A stretch of 64,000 nt of DNA from Clostridiales bacterium (GTDB taxonomy: Bacteria; Bacillota; Clostridia; Oscillospirales; Oscillospiraceae), in NCBI GenBank assembly GCA_012719035.1, contig JAAYBD010000029.1:41940-105939 (forward strand). Reading direction: 5' to 3'. Positions 7,257 through 18,470 of this stretch are shown piece after piece. Position numbers and translations under genes: made by a program. Positions within the stretch are counted from its first letter, which is position 1, and each line of letters opens with the position of its first letter. The notes beneath the pieces were generated by a model that was given only the letters and a program-made list of their open reading frames with translations, did no database searches and was not told the origin of the DNA.

Positions 7257-9899
7257 ATGGAAAAGTTTGGACTTAACGAACTGAGAGAAAAATTCCTTTC
7301 ATTCTTTGAGAGCAAGGAGCATATGCGCCTGCCCAGTTTTTCTCTGATACCGCAGAATGATGCATCACTGCTGCTCATAAACTCCGGCATGGCGCCGATG
7401 AAACCATGGTTTACGGGGGAGCAGGAGCCGCCCAGCCGCCGCGTCACCACCTGCCAGAAGTGCATACGTACGGGCGATATTGAAAATATCGGTCAAACTG
7501 CCCGCCACGGCACATATTTTGAAATGCTCGGGAACTTCTCTTTCGGCGATTACTTCAAAAAAGAAGCTATTGCGTGGAGCTGGGAGTTTCTCACTTCACC
7601 GAAATGGCTGGGAATGGACCCGGATAGACTGTATCCCTCCGTCTACGTTGAAGACGATGAGGCACTTGCAATCTGGCACGATGAAATCGGCATACCCGAG
7701 GAGCGCATAACGAAGCTGGGCAAGGAGGATAACTTCTGGGAACATGGTTCCGGTCCGTGCGGTCCCTGCTCAGAGATATATTATGACCGCGGCGAAAAAT
7801 ATGGCTGCGGCAAGCCCGACTGCAAGGTTGGCTGCGACTGTGACCGGTACATCGAGATATGGAACAACGTGTTCAGCCAGTTCAGCAATGACGGTGCGGG
7901 AAACTATACTGAACTTACACAGAAAAACATTGATACAGGCATGGGACTTGAGCGTCTTGCAGTTGTATGTCAGGACGTTGATTCACTGTTTGATGTCGAT
8001 ACGGTTATGAGCATCACAAATAAGGTGAGCGAAATAACAGGTGCGCGCTATGGTCAGTCGAAGAAGGTTGATACCTCACTTCGCGTCATTACCGACCATA
8101 TCAGAAGTGCGACCATGATGATTTGCGACGGTGTTCTGCCCTCTAACGAGGGACGCGGCTACGTTTTGCGCAGACTTCTGCGCCGCGCCGCACGCCATGG
8201 CAAGCTTCTTGGAGTGAATGATCCTTTCCTTTATGAGGTCTGCGCCACCGTTATCGAAGAGAATAAAATCGCCTATCCTGAACTTGTAAATAAGCAGGAC
8301 TACATTACACGCGTTATCAGGATAGAGGAAGAAAATTTTGCAAAGACCATAGATGCGGGTATGAAAATCGTATCCGAAATGCTTGAGGAACATAAGGAAA
8401 AAGGCGAAACGGTGTTCAGCGGAGCTGGAGCTTTCAAGCTTTATGACACCTATGGCTTCCCCGTAGACCTCACAGCCGAAATCGTGGAGGAACAGGGACT
8501 GCAAATCGACCGCAAGGTATTTAACGAGTGCATGCAGGAGCAAAGAGTCCGCGCAAGAGAGGCGAGAGCCGCCATGGGCGACCTTGCATGGGCGGGAATC
8601 GACCTTGGTCTTGACAACACACCAACGCAGTTTGTAGGCTATGACCGAACAGAGGACGAATGCAAGGTACTTGCAATCGTTGTCGGTGAGGAGATTTGCA
8701 CAAAAGCGAGTGAGGGAGACGAGGCTATCATCGTTCTCGACAAGACACCGTTTTATGCGGAAATGGGCGGTCAGACAGCCGATAACGGCTTCATAAAGAC
8801 GGAAATGGGCTCTTTTGAGGTCACAGATGTACAGAAAAACAAGGCCGGAAAATATATGCATCACGGTATTATGAAAAGCGGAGAAATCTCCGTTGGTGAT
8901 ACTGCAAACGCAAAAATCGACCTTGAGCGCCGCAAAGCAATTATGCGTGCGCACTCGGCGACCCATCTTCTGCATAAGGCACTGAAAAATGTTTTGGGAG
9001 ACCATGTAGAACAGGCGGGCTCGCTTGTTGAACCAGATAGACTGCGCTTTGACTTTACACACTTCAGCGCCATAAGTGAGGAAGAAATAAGGCTTATTGA
9101 AAAGCAGGTGAACAGCGCAATTCTTGAAGGCTATAGCATTGATATCAATGAAATGCCTATGGCAGAAGCTAAAAAGATAGGTGCTGCTGCCCTGTTCTCC
9201 GAGAAGTACGGGGATATTGTAAGGGTTGTAAACATGGGCGGATACTCTATCGAGCTTTGCGGAGGGACACACCTTGACAACACTGCTAAGGTCGGCCCGT
9301 TCCGCATAAGAAGCGAATTTTCCGTTGCTTCGGGCATAAGGCGTATAGAAGCCATGGTCGGCGAGGTGGTCATAGAGGAGATGCACAGAGGCTCCGAAAT
9401 CCTCCGCCGTATATCCGAAGCGCTGAAAACGAATCCCAACGACATCGAAGAAAAATTCGGTCAGCTTGTTCAAGATTTCAAGAACGCCCGAAAGCTGGTT
9501 GAAAAGCTTCAGGCACAGCAACTGAAAGTGGAAGCAGACAGGGTAATGTTCGGCGCAAAACCAGTCAAGGGACTGAAAATAATCACAGGAGTATTTCCGG
9601 ATCTTACAGCCGATGACCTTCGCCAAATGGGAGATATGCTTCGTGACCGCGATGAGAATGTTGTTGCAGTTCTGTCCTCGGTTGTCGGAGATAAGATAAG
9701 TCTGCTTGCCGTCTGCGGCAATGCCGCGATAAAGAAAGGCATCCGCGCGGGAGACATTATAAAGCATGTTACATCAATAACCGGCGGAAGCGGCGGAGGA
9801 AAACCTGAGCGTGCAATGGGCGGCGCTAAGGACGAGCTTATGCTTGATAACGCCCTTGCGACTATTGACAACTATGTTGACGAAAGAGCGAAAGAATAA
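7257..9899 (+). CDS. alaS: Alanine--tRNA ligase
   Basis: MEKFGLNELREKFLSFFESKEHMRLPSFSLIPQNDASLLLINSGMAPMKPWFTG..., HSATHLLHKAL, CGGTH motif. Confidence 0.98.
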   Translation: MEKFGLNELREKFLSFFESKEHMRLPSFSLIPQNDASLLLINSGMAPMKPWFTGEQEPPSRRVTTCQKCIRTGDIENIGQTARHGTYFEMLGNFSFGDYFKKEAIAWSWEFLTSPKWLGMDPDRLYPSVYVEDDEALAIWHDEIGIPEERITKLGKEDNFWEHGSGPCGPCSEIYYDRGEKYGCGKPDCKVGCDCDRYIEIWNNVFSQFSNDGAGNYTELTQKNIDTGMGLERLAVVCQDVDSLFDVDTVMSITNKVSEITGARYGQSKKVDTSLRVITDHIRSATMMICDGVLPSNEGRGYVLRRLLRRAARHGKLLGVNDPFLYEVCATVIEENKIAYPELVNKQDYITRVIRIEEENFAKTIDAGMKIVSEMLEEHKEKGETVFSGAGAFKLYDTYGFPVDLTAEIVEEQGLQIDRKVFNECMQEQRVRAREARAAMGDLAWAGIDLGLDNTPTQFVGYDRTEDECKVLAIVVGEEICTKASEGDEAIIVLDKTPFYAEMGGQTADNGFIKTEMGSFEVTDVQKNKAGKYMHHGIMKSGEISVGDTANAKIDLERRKAIMRAHSATHLLHKALKNVLGDHVEQAGSLVEPDRLRFDFTHFSAISEEEIRLIEKQVNSAILEGYSIDINEMPMAEAKKIGAAALFSEKYGDIVRVVNMGGYSIELCGGTHLDNTAKVGPFRIRSEFSVASGIRRIEAMVGEVVIEEMHRGSEILRRISEALKTNPNDIEEKFGQLVQDFKNARKLVEKLQAQQLKVEADRVMFGAKPVKGLKIITGVFPDLTADDLRQMGDMLRDRDENVVAVLSSVVGDKISLLAVCGNAAIKKGIRAGDIIKHVTSITGGSGGGKPERAMGGAKDELMLDNALATIDNYVDERAKE

Positions 9900-9955
9900 A
9901 AAAGGCAAATAAGCGGCGGACGCATTGAATTATCCTTACTGAAAGGAGAACTATT

Positions 9956-10297
9956 GTGGAAGATTGTATTTTTTGCAAAATAATTTCAGGGGATATCCCC
10001 TCTGATAAGATTTACGAGGACGATAAAGTAATAGCTTTCCGCGACATCCATCCTCAGGCTCCCGTACATTTCCTTGTTGTGCCGAAAACGCACGTCAAGT
10101 CGGCAGCTGAGATAACAGCCGAAAACTCGGACGAAGTTGCCCGGTGCTTTGAGGTAATCTCAAAGCTGGCAAAGCAGGAAAAGCTTGGCGATGGATTCCG
10201 TGTAATAAACAACTGCGGCGAGAACGCGGGGCAGACAGTTCCTCACATCCATTTTCATGTCCTTGCCGGTAGGGCTTTGGGCGGAACACTTGTGTAA
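9956..10297 (+). CDS. HIT family histidine triad protein (HinT-like), GTG start
   Basis: EDCIFCKIISGDIPSDKIYEDDKVIAFRDI...GQTVPHIHFHVLAGR; HxHxH triad. Confidence 0.95.
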   Translation: MEDCIFCKIISGDIPSDKIYEDDKVIAFRDIHPQAPVHFLVVPKTHVKSAAEITAENSDEVARCFEVISKLAKQEKLGDGFRVINNCGENAGQTVPHIHFHVLAGRALGGTLV

Positions 10298-10348
10298 TCG
10301 TTTTAGACGCGATATAAATATTTTATAGATAAAAATCAGACGCCTGAC

Positions 10349-10378
10349 GGCGGGCAGAAATGTCCGTCGTCTTTTTTT
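10349..10378 (+). terminator. Probable terminator after HIT gene
   Basis: GACGGCGGGCAGAAATGTCCGTCGTC followed by TTTTTTT. Confidence 0.7.
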
Positions 10379-10404
10379 AACTTTAGCTGAAATGGGGATA
10401 AGAT

Positions 10405-12702
10405 ATGCGAAAACTGGCGATAGCCTCCATCGCCTTTTCAGCGGCGGTGTATATGTCACATTATCTTGTGCCGCCCGAATTTTTGATGTTATTCGGTGCA
10501 GTATGTGCGGTGCTGTCACTTGCGGGGCTTTTTCTGAAAAGCAGTATTCGCAGGAGCTTTTTGCTTATAACAGTTGCCGCAGCACTCGGGTTTTCGATAA
10601 GCTTTATTTCTTATGTTAGTAAAACCCTGCCCGCACGTGATGTTTCCGATTCTGAGCAAAAAATCACAGCAAGGGTCACAGACTTTCCGTCGGAATCTGA
10701 GAAATATGCAAAGGTATCCATAAGGCTTACGGGAGATAATGTCCCAAATCTCAACGCTATGCTGTATTCCTTTGACAAAGATATTTTGGAGCTTTTGCCC
10801 GGGGATATCATAAACGCCGATGTTAAGCTAAAAACGGCTGATGAGCGTTACGGTGAGCCTTTCAGCAGAGACAATGCGCGAAATATCTATCTGCGCTGTT
10901 ATTTGAATGGCGGGATAGAGGTAATTGGAAAAAGCCCGCTTGCTTTCCTGTATTTTCCGAAATCAATAACAAAAAACATAAAGGAGAGCGCGGTTCGCGT
11001 ATTCCCTGAGGATTCGGCTCCGTTCATCATCGCGCTGCTGACCGGCGACAAAGAGCTTCTATACGCGGATGTTAAGCTCTATTCAGATATGGCGGCAACA
11101 GGAATTTTGCATGTTGTTGCCGTTTCGGGTATGCACGTGGCATTTCTCGTGGGATTTATTCAGATGCTTATCCGAAGAAAAAAGCTCGCCTCGATGATAG
11201 GCATACCGCTTGTGTGGCTTTTTGTTCCGATTACAGGAGCAACTCCCTCAGTGGTCAGAGCGGCATTTATGCAAAGCATGGTTCTTACAGCTCCCCTTTT
11301 TGGCAGAGAAAATGACGGTATTACCTCGCTTTCGGCGGTGCTTGCCGCGCTCCTGCTTATAAACCCAAATGCCTGCGCATCAGTCGGGCTTCAGCTTTCC
11401 TTTGCCGCAACAGCGGGCATTATATTGGCAACGCCGAAAATTAATAAGGCACTTTTATCCAGATTTAGCAAATTTGGCAGATCTTCGCGAAAAGGGAGCG
11501 GGATTCCCGGAAGAGTGGCGGATAAAGCCCTCAAGGGAGTCTGTGCGGCATTTTCCGCTACAATCGGCGCGCTTATCTTCTCCACGCCTGTATCGGTTTT
11601 ATATTTCGGATATGTCTCAGTCATCGGCATACTCGTGAATATCCTCATATTCTGGGCGATTTCGATTTGCTTCATATTTGGATATATAGCATGTTTTATT
11701 GGGCTTATATGGCTTCCAGCAGGAACTTTTATCGGCGCTTTGACAAGCGTATTCGTAAGGTATATTATTGCGGTAGTCGGGGCGGGTGCATCGGTACCTT
11801 ATGCGGCGGTATATACGGAAAGCAACGTATTCGGTTATTGGCTTGTCCTTGTGTATATTGTTTTTATCCTGTGCTATGCATTTAGACGGAAAGAAGGGTT
11901 TCGTGCTATAATTCCGGTTTGCATTGCAGTTTCCTCATTTTGCTGTGTTATAATTTTTACAGAGTATAGCGCAAAAAATGATACGGGAACTTTTATTGCC
12001 GCAGATGTCGGTCAGGGTCAGAGCCTGATATTTACTGTAGGAAATGCTACGGCGGTTATCGACTGCGGGGGAAAGAGTACGAACAATAATGCCGGCGATA
12101 CGGTTGCAAGCCTGCTTTTGGGAAGCGGACGGAAGACGGTGGATGTTCTGGCGCTTACGCACTTTGACGAAGATCATGTTAACGGTGCCGTTCGCCTCAT
12201 GGCACGTATGAATGTAAGGTGTCTTGTTGTACCTGACGGTTATTTTGACAGAGCCGCGAGGGAAGAAGTTCTTAGCGCTGCGGAAAAGTACGGAGTTCAG
12301 GTTTACATAATTCGGGAAGATGCTGTAATAACGGCAGGGGATCTGAAAATAAACGTCTATACCACAAAGGGGCGGGATGAATACGGTCTGATGTTTATGG
12401 CATGCCTTGGTGATTTTGAGGCGTTTATCAGCGGTGATGCGACTATTTCCGAGGAACAGCGGTTTTTGATAAATCATACTCTTCCCGATACTGAACTGTT
12501 TGTGGCTGGGCATCACGGCTCAAAATACTCAAGCTGCGATGAGCTTTTAAATGCTCTGAACGCTGAATATGTTATAGTTTCATGCGGATACAACAGCTAT
12601 GGGCATCCGACGGAGGAAGCGCTTAAAAGATTCAAAAATGCAGGGATGGAGATATATAGGACCGATCAAATGGGAACTATAAGTGTAAAAATAGGCGGCT
12701 GA
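10405..12702 (+). CDS. comEC: ComEC/Rec2 family competence DNA channel protein
   Basis: 765 aa: competence domain (HVVAVSGMHVAFLVGFI) plus C-terminal metallo-beta-lactamase-like domain (LTHFDEDHVNGAVRL, AGHHGSKYSS). Confidence 0.93.
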   Translation: MRKLAIASIAFSAAVYMSHYLVPPEFLMLFGAVCAVLSLAGLFLKSSIRRSFLLITVAAALGFSISFISYVSKTLPARDVSDSEQKITARVTDFPSESEKYAKVSIRLTGDNVPNLNAMLYSFDKDILELLPGDIINADVKLKTADERYGEPFSRDNARNIYLRCYLNGGIEVIGKSPLAFLYFPKSITKNIKESAVRVFPEDSAPFIIALLTGDKELLYADVKLYSDMAATGILHVVAVSGMHVAFLVGFIQMLIRRKKLASMIGIPLVWLFVPITGATPSVVRAAFMQSMVLTAPLFGRENDGITSLSAVLAALLLINPNACASVGLQLSFAATAGIILATPKINKALLSRFSKFGRSSRKGSGIPGRVADKALKGVCAAFSATIGALIFSTPVSVLYFGYVSVIGILVNILIFWAISICFIFGYIACFIGLIWLPAGTFIGALTSVFVRYIIAVVGAGASVPYAAVYTESNVFGYWLVLVYIVFILCYAFRRKEGFRAIIPVCIAVSSFCCVIIFTEYSAKNDTGTFIAADVGQGQSLIFTVGNATAVIDCGGKSTNNNAGDTVASLLLGSGRKTVDVLALTHFDEDHVNGAVRLMARMNVRCLVVPDGYFDRAAREEVLSAAEKYGVQVYIIREDAVITAGDLKINVYTTKGRDEYGLMFMACLGDFEAFISGDATISEEQRFLINHTLPDTELFVAGHHGSKYSSCDELLNALNAEYVIVSCGYNSYGHPTEEALKRFKNAGMEIYRTDQMGTISVKIGG

Positions 12703-12713
12703 GGAGGGATAGC

Positions 12714-13757
12714 TTGGCGAAGAATGATAAACGCGAAAAAAAGACAGATTACGGTTCTGTTTTACGCGATCTGAAGGAAAATGGTCCGGGAAGGCTCTAT
12801 CTGCTTTGGGGAGCTGAGGATTACCTGCGCGAGAGCTATTTTGATGAAATAAAAAAGCTTTGCCTTGACGGAGGGGGGGCGGATTTCAACCACCATAGAC
12901 TAAGCGGAGCATCTTTGGATATGCAGAAGCTGAGCGAGTCTGTGGACACCATTCCCTTCATGGGTGAAAGAACGCTTGTTGAAGTGCGGGATTTTGATAT
13001 CAATTCGATAAAAGACGAACAGGTGGATAGGCTTAAAAACATAGTTTCCGATATTCCGGAATATTCAACGGTGGTTTTTCTTCTTCCCACGGGCTATGAG
13101 CCCGACGGGCGCCTTACGGCGATAAAGACGTTAAAAAAGCTTGGAAATGCGATAGAATTTACTACTCAGCCGCAGAGCCTTTTGATAAATTGGATAACGC
13201 GGCGCTTTGCCGCCTTGGGCAAGAGCATTGGCAAAGAAGGGTGCGAGAAGCTGATTTTTACTTCAGGTGAACTTATGACAAGACTTATACCGGAAATCGA
13301 AAAAATTGCCGCCTGTGCGAAGTCCGATGCGGTGACAGTCAAAGATATCGAGAAAGTTGCCCAGCGCATACCCGAGGCAAGCGTATTTGAGATGACCGAC
13401 CGCCTGGCGCAAAAAAATTTCAATGCCGCGGCGGAGCTTATGGCAGAGCTTTTGCAATCTGGCGAACATCCTATAAAAATTCTTGCTATGATAGGCTTCC
13501 AGATGCGCAGGCTCTTCACTGCGAAAGTGGCACTGGACAAAGGTTTGGGCAAGGATTTTGTAATGGAGGCCTGCGGAATAAATCATCCGTTTTTTGCTGA
13601 AAAACTCCTCAAGTCCGCTTCAGGCTTCTCATTAGATAAGCTGAAAACGGCGGTTGAATTATGCGCGGAAAGCGATTACCGAATGAAAAGCTCATCCGAG
13701 GACGATGGGGATATTCTGAAAGAGCTTTTACTTAGGATCGCTGTGGAGGAGACTTGA
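12714..13757 (+). CDS. holA: DNA polymerase III subunit delta (TTG start)
   Basis: GRLYLLWGAEDYLRESYFDEIKKLCLDGG...NHHRLSG...VDTIPFMGERTLVEVRDF; follows comEC as is common. Confidence 0.92.
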   Translation: MAKNDKREKKTDYGSVLRDLKENGPGRLYLLWGAEDYLRESYFDEIKKLCLDGGGADFNHHRLSGASLDMQKLSESVDTIPFMGERTLVEVRDFDINSIKDEQVDRLKNIVSDIPEYSTVVFLLPTGYEPDGRLTAIKTLKKLGNAIEFTTQPQSLLINWITRRFAALGKSIGKEGCEKLIFTSGELMTRLIPEIEKIAACAKSDAVTVKDIEKVAQRIPEASVFEMTDRLAQKNFNAAAELMAELLQSGEHPIKILAMIGFQMRRLFTAKVALDKGLGKDFVMEACGINHPFFAEKLLKSASGFSLDKLKTAVELCAESDYRMKSSSEDDGDILKELLLRIAVEET

Positions 13758-14341
13758 TGATAAAGGTAAATGAGGTCGTTGTCGTTGAGGGACGCTATGA
13801 CAAAAACACCCTCAGCCAGATTATCGACGGAACGATAATCGAGACCGAGGGTTTTGGGATATTTTCTGATAAGGAAAAGCTGGAGCTTTTGCGCAGGCTT
13901 GCCGAAAAAAGGGGGCTCATCATACTAACCGACAGTGATGGCGCGGGTTTTGTTATAAGAAATTACCTGAAAGGCTCTATAGACCCTAAATTCGTGAAAA
14001 ATGCCTATATACCTGACATTATGGGCAAGGAAAAAAGAAAATGCTCGCCCTCCAAAGAGGGAAAAATCGGCGTTGAGGGGATGAGTCGCGAGGTCATAAT
14101 ATCGGCTTTAACTAAGGCGGGCGTATCTTTCGTGGAAAATGGCAGTGAAAATCCGCGCGGCACAATAACTAAAGCCGATCTTTTTGAATTGGGACTCTCT
14201 GGCGGAGCAAAAAGCCGCGAAAAAAGGCAGAGACTGCTGAAAGAGCTTCATCTGCCGGAGAGGCTTTCTTCCAACGCCCTGCTTGACATTTTAAACGCGC
14301 TGATGTCAAAAGATGAGCTTTATAAGCTGCTTGGATCATGA
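13757..14341 (+). CDS. rnmV: Toprim domain protein, ribonuclease M5-like (DUF4093)
   Basis: MIKVNEVVVVEGRYDKNTLSQIIDGTIIETEGFGIFSDKEKLELLRRLAEKRGLIILTDSDGAGFVIRNYL; Toprim E and DxD motifs. Confidence 0.8.
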   Translation: MIKVNEVVVVEGRYDKNTLSQIIDGTIIETEGFGIFSDKEKLELLRRLAEKRGLIILTDSDGAGFVIRNYLKGSIDPKFVKNAYIPDIMGKEKRKCSPSKEGKIGVEGMSREVIISALTKAGVSFVENGSENPRGTITKADLFELGLSGGAKSREKRQRLLKELHLPERLSSNALLDILNALMSKDELYKLLGS

Positions 14342-14535
14342 AAGCGCCTGCACGCACAAAAATGAACATCACCTGCTGTTTTACCTATATATAGTGAGAA
14401 AACTGTTAATTATGTTTTTGACATACAAATAAATGTAGCGCTTGTGATGGAAATGTGATACAATACCGCAATAAAGATTATTACATAATGATAAATGCCT
14501 AAAAAAGCAAAAACTGAATTTGAGGGAGAACTGTC

Positions 14536-14997
14536 ATGAGATGTCCTTTTTGTGGTTATGCCGAAAGTAAAGTTATTGATTCGCGCCCGGCAGAGGAAGG
14601 TGCAACCATACGCCGCCGCAGGGAATGTCTTGCCTGCCAAAAAAGGTTTACTACCTATGAGATTATGGAGCGGCTTCCGCTTGTCGTTGTAAAGCGCGAC
14701 GGCAGTCGTCAGACTTTCGACAAAATCAAGGTTATGAACGGCATGCTTAGAGCTTGCGAAAAACGACCGGTCTCGATTCAGGCGCTTGAAAAAATAGCGG
14801 ACGATATCGAGCAGGAACTTCAAAACTCGCTTGAGCGCGAGGTGACCACTACCGAAATAGGTGAAATGGTCATGCAAAAACTTAAAGATGTCGATGAAGT
14901 TGCCTATGTGCGTTTTGCGTCTGTTTACCGCCAATTTAAGGACGTAAACACCTTTTTCGAGGAATTATCAAAGCTTATCGACGGTAAAAAAGTTTAA
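14536..14997 (+). CDS. nrdR: Transcriptional repressor NrdR
   Basis: [42 protein letters not shown]: zinc ribbon and ATP-cone. Confidence 0.97.
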   Translation: MRCPFCGYAESKVIDSRPAEEGATIRRRRECLACQKRFTTYEIMERLPLVVVKRDGSRQTFDKIKVMNGMLRACEKRPVSIQALEKIADDIEQELQNSLEREVTTTEIGEMVMQKLKDVDEVAYVRFASVYRQFKDVNTFFEELSKLIDGKKV

Positions 14998-15371
14998 AGA
15001 ATCGAGCCTATCGTTATACGCTCCATTGCGGATATGCTGCGAAGCTGCTCTTTAAGCCTTCTGTATGCAGCTTCCGGCACTTCTTCCTCGCTTTGCAGTT
15101 TCGACAGGAGCTCGTAGTATGCGTCCGTAACGAGATCGACCTCGCTGTGGCGCAGCATTATATGAGTGTATGGCTCCCAGCTGAGCCAATTGTCCAAAGA
15201 CTCTTTAACGAGCGATATCGCAGCATCAGCGTCACCGTTAATGAAGAGCTTTTCGGCGGCTTCTACGTCGTTGGTAAGCATATCGGTTCTGCTTTCAACA
15301 TATCGAATGTTTACCAGAGAAAGTGCAAAAATTATGAGAATCAGCGATACGGCAACAAGTTCGCGCTTCAT
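14994..15371 (-). CDS. DUF4363 family protein
   Basis: [59 protein letters not shown]-terminal TM, gene order next to DUF421. Confidence 0.75.
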   Translation of the reverse strand: MKRELVAVSLILIIFALSLVNIRYVESRTDMLTNDVEAAEKLFINGDADAAISLVKESLDNWLSWEPYTHIMLRHSEVDLVTDAYYELLSKLQSEEEVPEAAYRRLKEQLRSISAMERITIGSIL

Positions 15372-16084
15372 TTTTTATCCTCCGATTTTGCAAAGTAAAT
15401 CTGTCCGGCTTCGTTCACCGACATTAAATATACGTCCTTTGGGCTTTTTACCTTACGTGCGGTAAGCTCTTTCTGAAGCCATTTCTCATCCTTTTCTATA
15501 AGACTGAGATTCTTTTTCATAATTTGCCCGTTATTTATGACTATAACGGGATAGCCGCTGTCGCTGGTTTCAAGCTGCAGCTGACCTGCGGTTACTGGGC
15601 GTTCCGAAGGAAAAAGGACTATATTAAGATTTCCGTCCGTTTCAAGAATGGCATACTTTATTTTGCTTATATCCAGAACACTTTGATTGCGAAGTTCCTC
15701 CGCAAGCTCGTCCGGTGTGAAACGGTTTTTCTTCATCTGCTCTTGGTTTATTACGCCGTCTATTATCAAAAAACTTGGTTTTCCGCACAAAAGCTCTTTT
15801 GCGCGGGTGCTTTTTACCATAATTCCTGAAATAATAAGTTCGCAGCACAGCAGGATGATTATCGGCAGGACCCCGTTCATCAGAGGTATGCCGATATCTT
15901 GGAGCGGATGCGCCGCAATGTCTGAAATTAAGACTGTTATTACAAGTTCGGAAAGCTCCAATTCACCAAGCTGCCGCTTTCCCATCAAACGCATTGCGGT
16001 AAGAAGCGCAAGAAAAATAATAATGGTTCTCAAGAAGATAATTGCCAATTTCAGCACCCCCTGAGTATTAGATTGACCAATCAT
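15368..16084 (-). CDS. DUF421 family (YetF-like) membrane protein; start uncertain
   Basis: LRTIIIFLALLTAMRLMGKRQLGELELSELVITVLISDIAAHPLQD; ORF track start at 16636 overlaps dapF, so a start at or downstream of 16084 is more likely. Confidence 0.85.
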   Translation of the reverse strand: MIGQSNTQGVLKLAIIFLRTIIIFLALLTAMRLMGKRQLGELELSELVITVLISDIAAHPLQDIGIPLMNGVLPIIILLCCELIISGIMVKSTRAKELLCGKPSFLIIDGVINQEQMKKNRFTPDELAEELRNQSVLDISKIKYAILETDGNLNIVLFPSERPVTAGQLQLETSDSGYPVIVINNGQIMKKNLSLIEKDEKWLQKELTARKVKSPKDVYLMSVNEAGQIYFAKSEDKK

Positions 16085-16252
16085 ATGCAAATTATGAAAG
16101 TATATTTTATTTTGGGTTTTGCCAGGCGGAAAAGAAGAAAAAGGGAGAGCGGATGCATCGATTTTATGCATATCAACGGCACAGTTCTTTAGGATGATAT
16201 TATGCGCTGATGCAGAGTGGCATATAGCAGTTTTACATTTAGGAGGTGTTCT

Positions 16253-17086
16253 ATGAAATTTACAAAAATGCAGGGCTGCGGAAATGACTATGTATATGTA
16301 AACTGTTTTGAGGAAGCGGTTGCTGACAGACCGAAGCTTGCGCGATTTGTAACAAACCGTAATTTCGGCATTGGAAGCGACGGGCTTATTTGCATTTGCC
16401 CTTCCGATGTTGCCGATTTTAAAATGGATATGTACAACATAGACGGAAGCTCCTCCCAGATGTGCGGGAACGGCATCCGCTGTGTGGGCAAATATGTCTA
16501 TGATAAGGGCATGACAGAGAGTACAAGGATTACTGTCGAGTCCGGAGGCAGTGTCAGGACGCTTGACTTGAATGTGGAGGACGGCAAGGTTAAGACCGTC
16601 CGCGTAGATATGGGTTCGCCGGAACTGCGCCCCCAATATATCCCCTTGGCAGAGCGTGGGCGAAATTTCATAAATCGCCCCGTTATAGTAGGCGATGAGG
16701 AGTATTTTTTAACAGCACTTTCTGTGGGCAATCCTCATGCGGTAGTTTTTGTGTCCGATGTGGAAGAGATAGACATTGGAGTGATCGGACCGAAGTTTGA
16801 AAAGCATCCCTTGTTTCCCGAGCGGGTAAATACGGAGTTTGTGCAGATTATAGACGAAAACACCCTTAAAATGCGGGTTTGGGAGCGCGGCTGCGGTGAA
16901 ACACTCGCCTGCGGCACAGGTGCTACCGCGTCTTTGGTTGCAGCGGCTCTTTGCGGTCACACAGGAAACAGCGCGACAGTCCGTCTTTTGGGCGGGGAAC
17001 TTTTCATAGAGTGGAACAGGGAAAGCAATAAGCTTTATATGACAGGACCTGCCGTTACGGTCTTTGACGGTGAGCTTTATATATAG
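16253..17086 (+). CDS. dapF: Diaminopimelate epimerase
   Basis: MKFTKMQGCGNDYVYVNCF...MCGNGIRCVGKYVYD...ACGTGATAS; RBS AGGAGGTG. Confidence 0.97.
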   Translation: MKFTKMQGCGNDYVYVNCFEEAVADRPKLARFVTNRNFGIGSDGLICICPSDVADFKMDMYNIDGSSSQMCGNGIRCVGKYVYDKGMTESTRITVESGGSVRTLDLNVEDGKVKTVRVDMGSPELRPQYIPLAERGRNFINRPVIVGDEEYFLTALSVGNPHAVVFVSDVEEIDIGVIGPKFEKHPLFPERVNTEFVQIIDENTLKMRVWERGCGETLACGTGATASLVAAALCGHTGNSATVRLLGGELFIEWNRESNKLYMTGPAVTVFDGELYI

Positions 17087-17192
17087 ATTTGCATGTGCGA
17101 CAAGCAATTTCGGCGGCAGGATTTGCTGAAATGCTGTCCTTTTATAAATACCCACGATTAATATGAACTAAATAATCTCAAGGAGAACAACA

Positions 17193-18404
17193 ATGCTTAC
17201 TGTAAATGAAAATTTTCTGAAGCTTCCCGGGAATTATCTGTTTGCCGAAATCGCAAATCGCATTTCAGCCTATAAAGCTGAAAATCCCGAAAAGAACCTT
17301 ATCTCGCTGAGCATAGGTGATGCCACCCGTCCGCTTTCTCCCGCCGTCATTACGGCCATGCATAAGGCTGTTGACGAGATGGGCACGATTGAGGGTTTCC
17401 ATGGTTACGGACCGGGAGAGGGCTATGCCTTTTTGCGCGAAACGATTCGGGACAAGGCCTACCTTCCTCTCGGAGTTGATATTTCCGTAGATGAGATATT
17501 TATCAGCGACGGGGCAAAGAGCGACTGCGGAAATATAGGCGACATTTTAGGACCTGACAACGCAGTTGCGGTATGCGACCCGGTTTATCCTGTTTATGTC
17601 GATACAAACGCTATGGCAGGCAGGGCGGGCGACTATGACGGAACGCGCTGGACGGACATTATATATATGCCCTGTAATGAGGCAAACGGCTTTATGCCGG
17701 AGCTTCCTGTGCGCAAACCGGACATGATTTATCTGTGCTTCCCGAACAATCCGACGGGAACAGCGGCAACAAAGTCCCAGCTGAAGCTGTGGGTCGATTA
17801 TGCGCTCAAAAACGGGGCTTTGATTTTATTTGACGCAGCTTATGAGGCGTATATTACAGAAGAAGGAATTCCCCACAGCATTTATGAAATCGAAGGCGCA
17901 AAGGAATGTGCGATTGAGTTCCGCAGCTTTTCAAAGACAGCGGGCTTTACGGGCAACCGCTGTGCGTATACGGTCGTACCTATGGATCTGAAGTTCGGAG
18001 GCGCTTCGCTGAACAAACTTTGGGATCGCCGTCAATGCACTAAATTTAATGGTGTTCCATATGTAGTACAGCGCGCGGCTGAGGCGGTTTATTCCGATCA
18101 GGGTATGAAAGAGGCGCGTGAAATCATAGATTATTATATGAATAACGCAAAACTTATTCGGCATGGACTCAAAAATGCGGGACTCACTGTTTACGGAGGT
18201 GTCAATTCCCCGTATGTATGGATAAAAACGCCCGCCGGAGCCGACTCGTGGGGATTCTTTGACAAGCTGCTCTACGGTGCAGGCGTTGCGGTTACTCCGG
18301 GTGCCGGATTTGGACCGGAGGGAGAGGGCTTTATCCGTCTGACGGGCTTTGGCGATGCGGAACTGACAAAACAGGCTGTCGAGCGTATTATAGCGATTTT
18401 ATAG
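17193..18404 (+). CDS. dapL: LL-diaminopimelate aminotransferase
   Basis: [52 protein letters not shown]...; directly after dapF. Confidence 0.96.
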   Translation: MLTVNENFLKLPGNYLFAEIANRISAYKAENPEKNLISLSIGDATRPLSPAVITAMHKAVDEMGTIEGFHGYGPGEGYAFLRETIRDKAYLPLGVDISVDEIFISDGAKSDCGNIGDILGPDNAVAVCDPVYPVYVDTNAMAGRAGDYDGTRWTDIIYMPCNEANGFMPELPVRKPDMIYLCFPNNPTGTAATKSQLKLWVDYALKNGALILFDAAYEAYITEEGIPHSIYEIEGAKECAIEFRSFSKTAGFTGNRCAYTVVPMDLKFGGASLNKLWDRRQCTKFNGVPYVVQRAAEAVYSDQGMKEAREIIDYYMNNAKLIRHGLKNAGLTVYGGVNSPYVWIKTPAGADSWGFFDKLLYGAGVAVTPGAGFGPEGEGFIRLTGFGDAELTKQAVERIIAIL

Positions 18405-18470
18405 TTCGATTAAATTAAAAGCAATAAATATAAAATGCGGCGAAAGCCGTCCGCGACTGGAGGAAACTAT

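Noticed and set aside
8076-9767. 563-aa ORF on the - strand
   Set aside because: Fully antisense to alaS; composition typical of a mirror ORF with no domain logic. alaS is unambiguous.
16085-16636. Long N-terminal extension of the DUF421 ORF
   Set aside because: Overlaps dapF on the opposite strand; family similarity only begins near the MIGQ/LAIIFLRTIIIF region.
18405-18470. glmS ribozyme upstream of glmS
   Set aside because: Only 66 bp separate dapL from glmS, too short for the ribozyme and no matching core seen.
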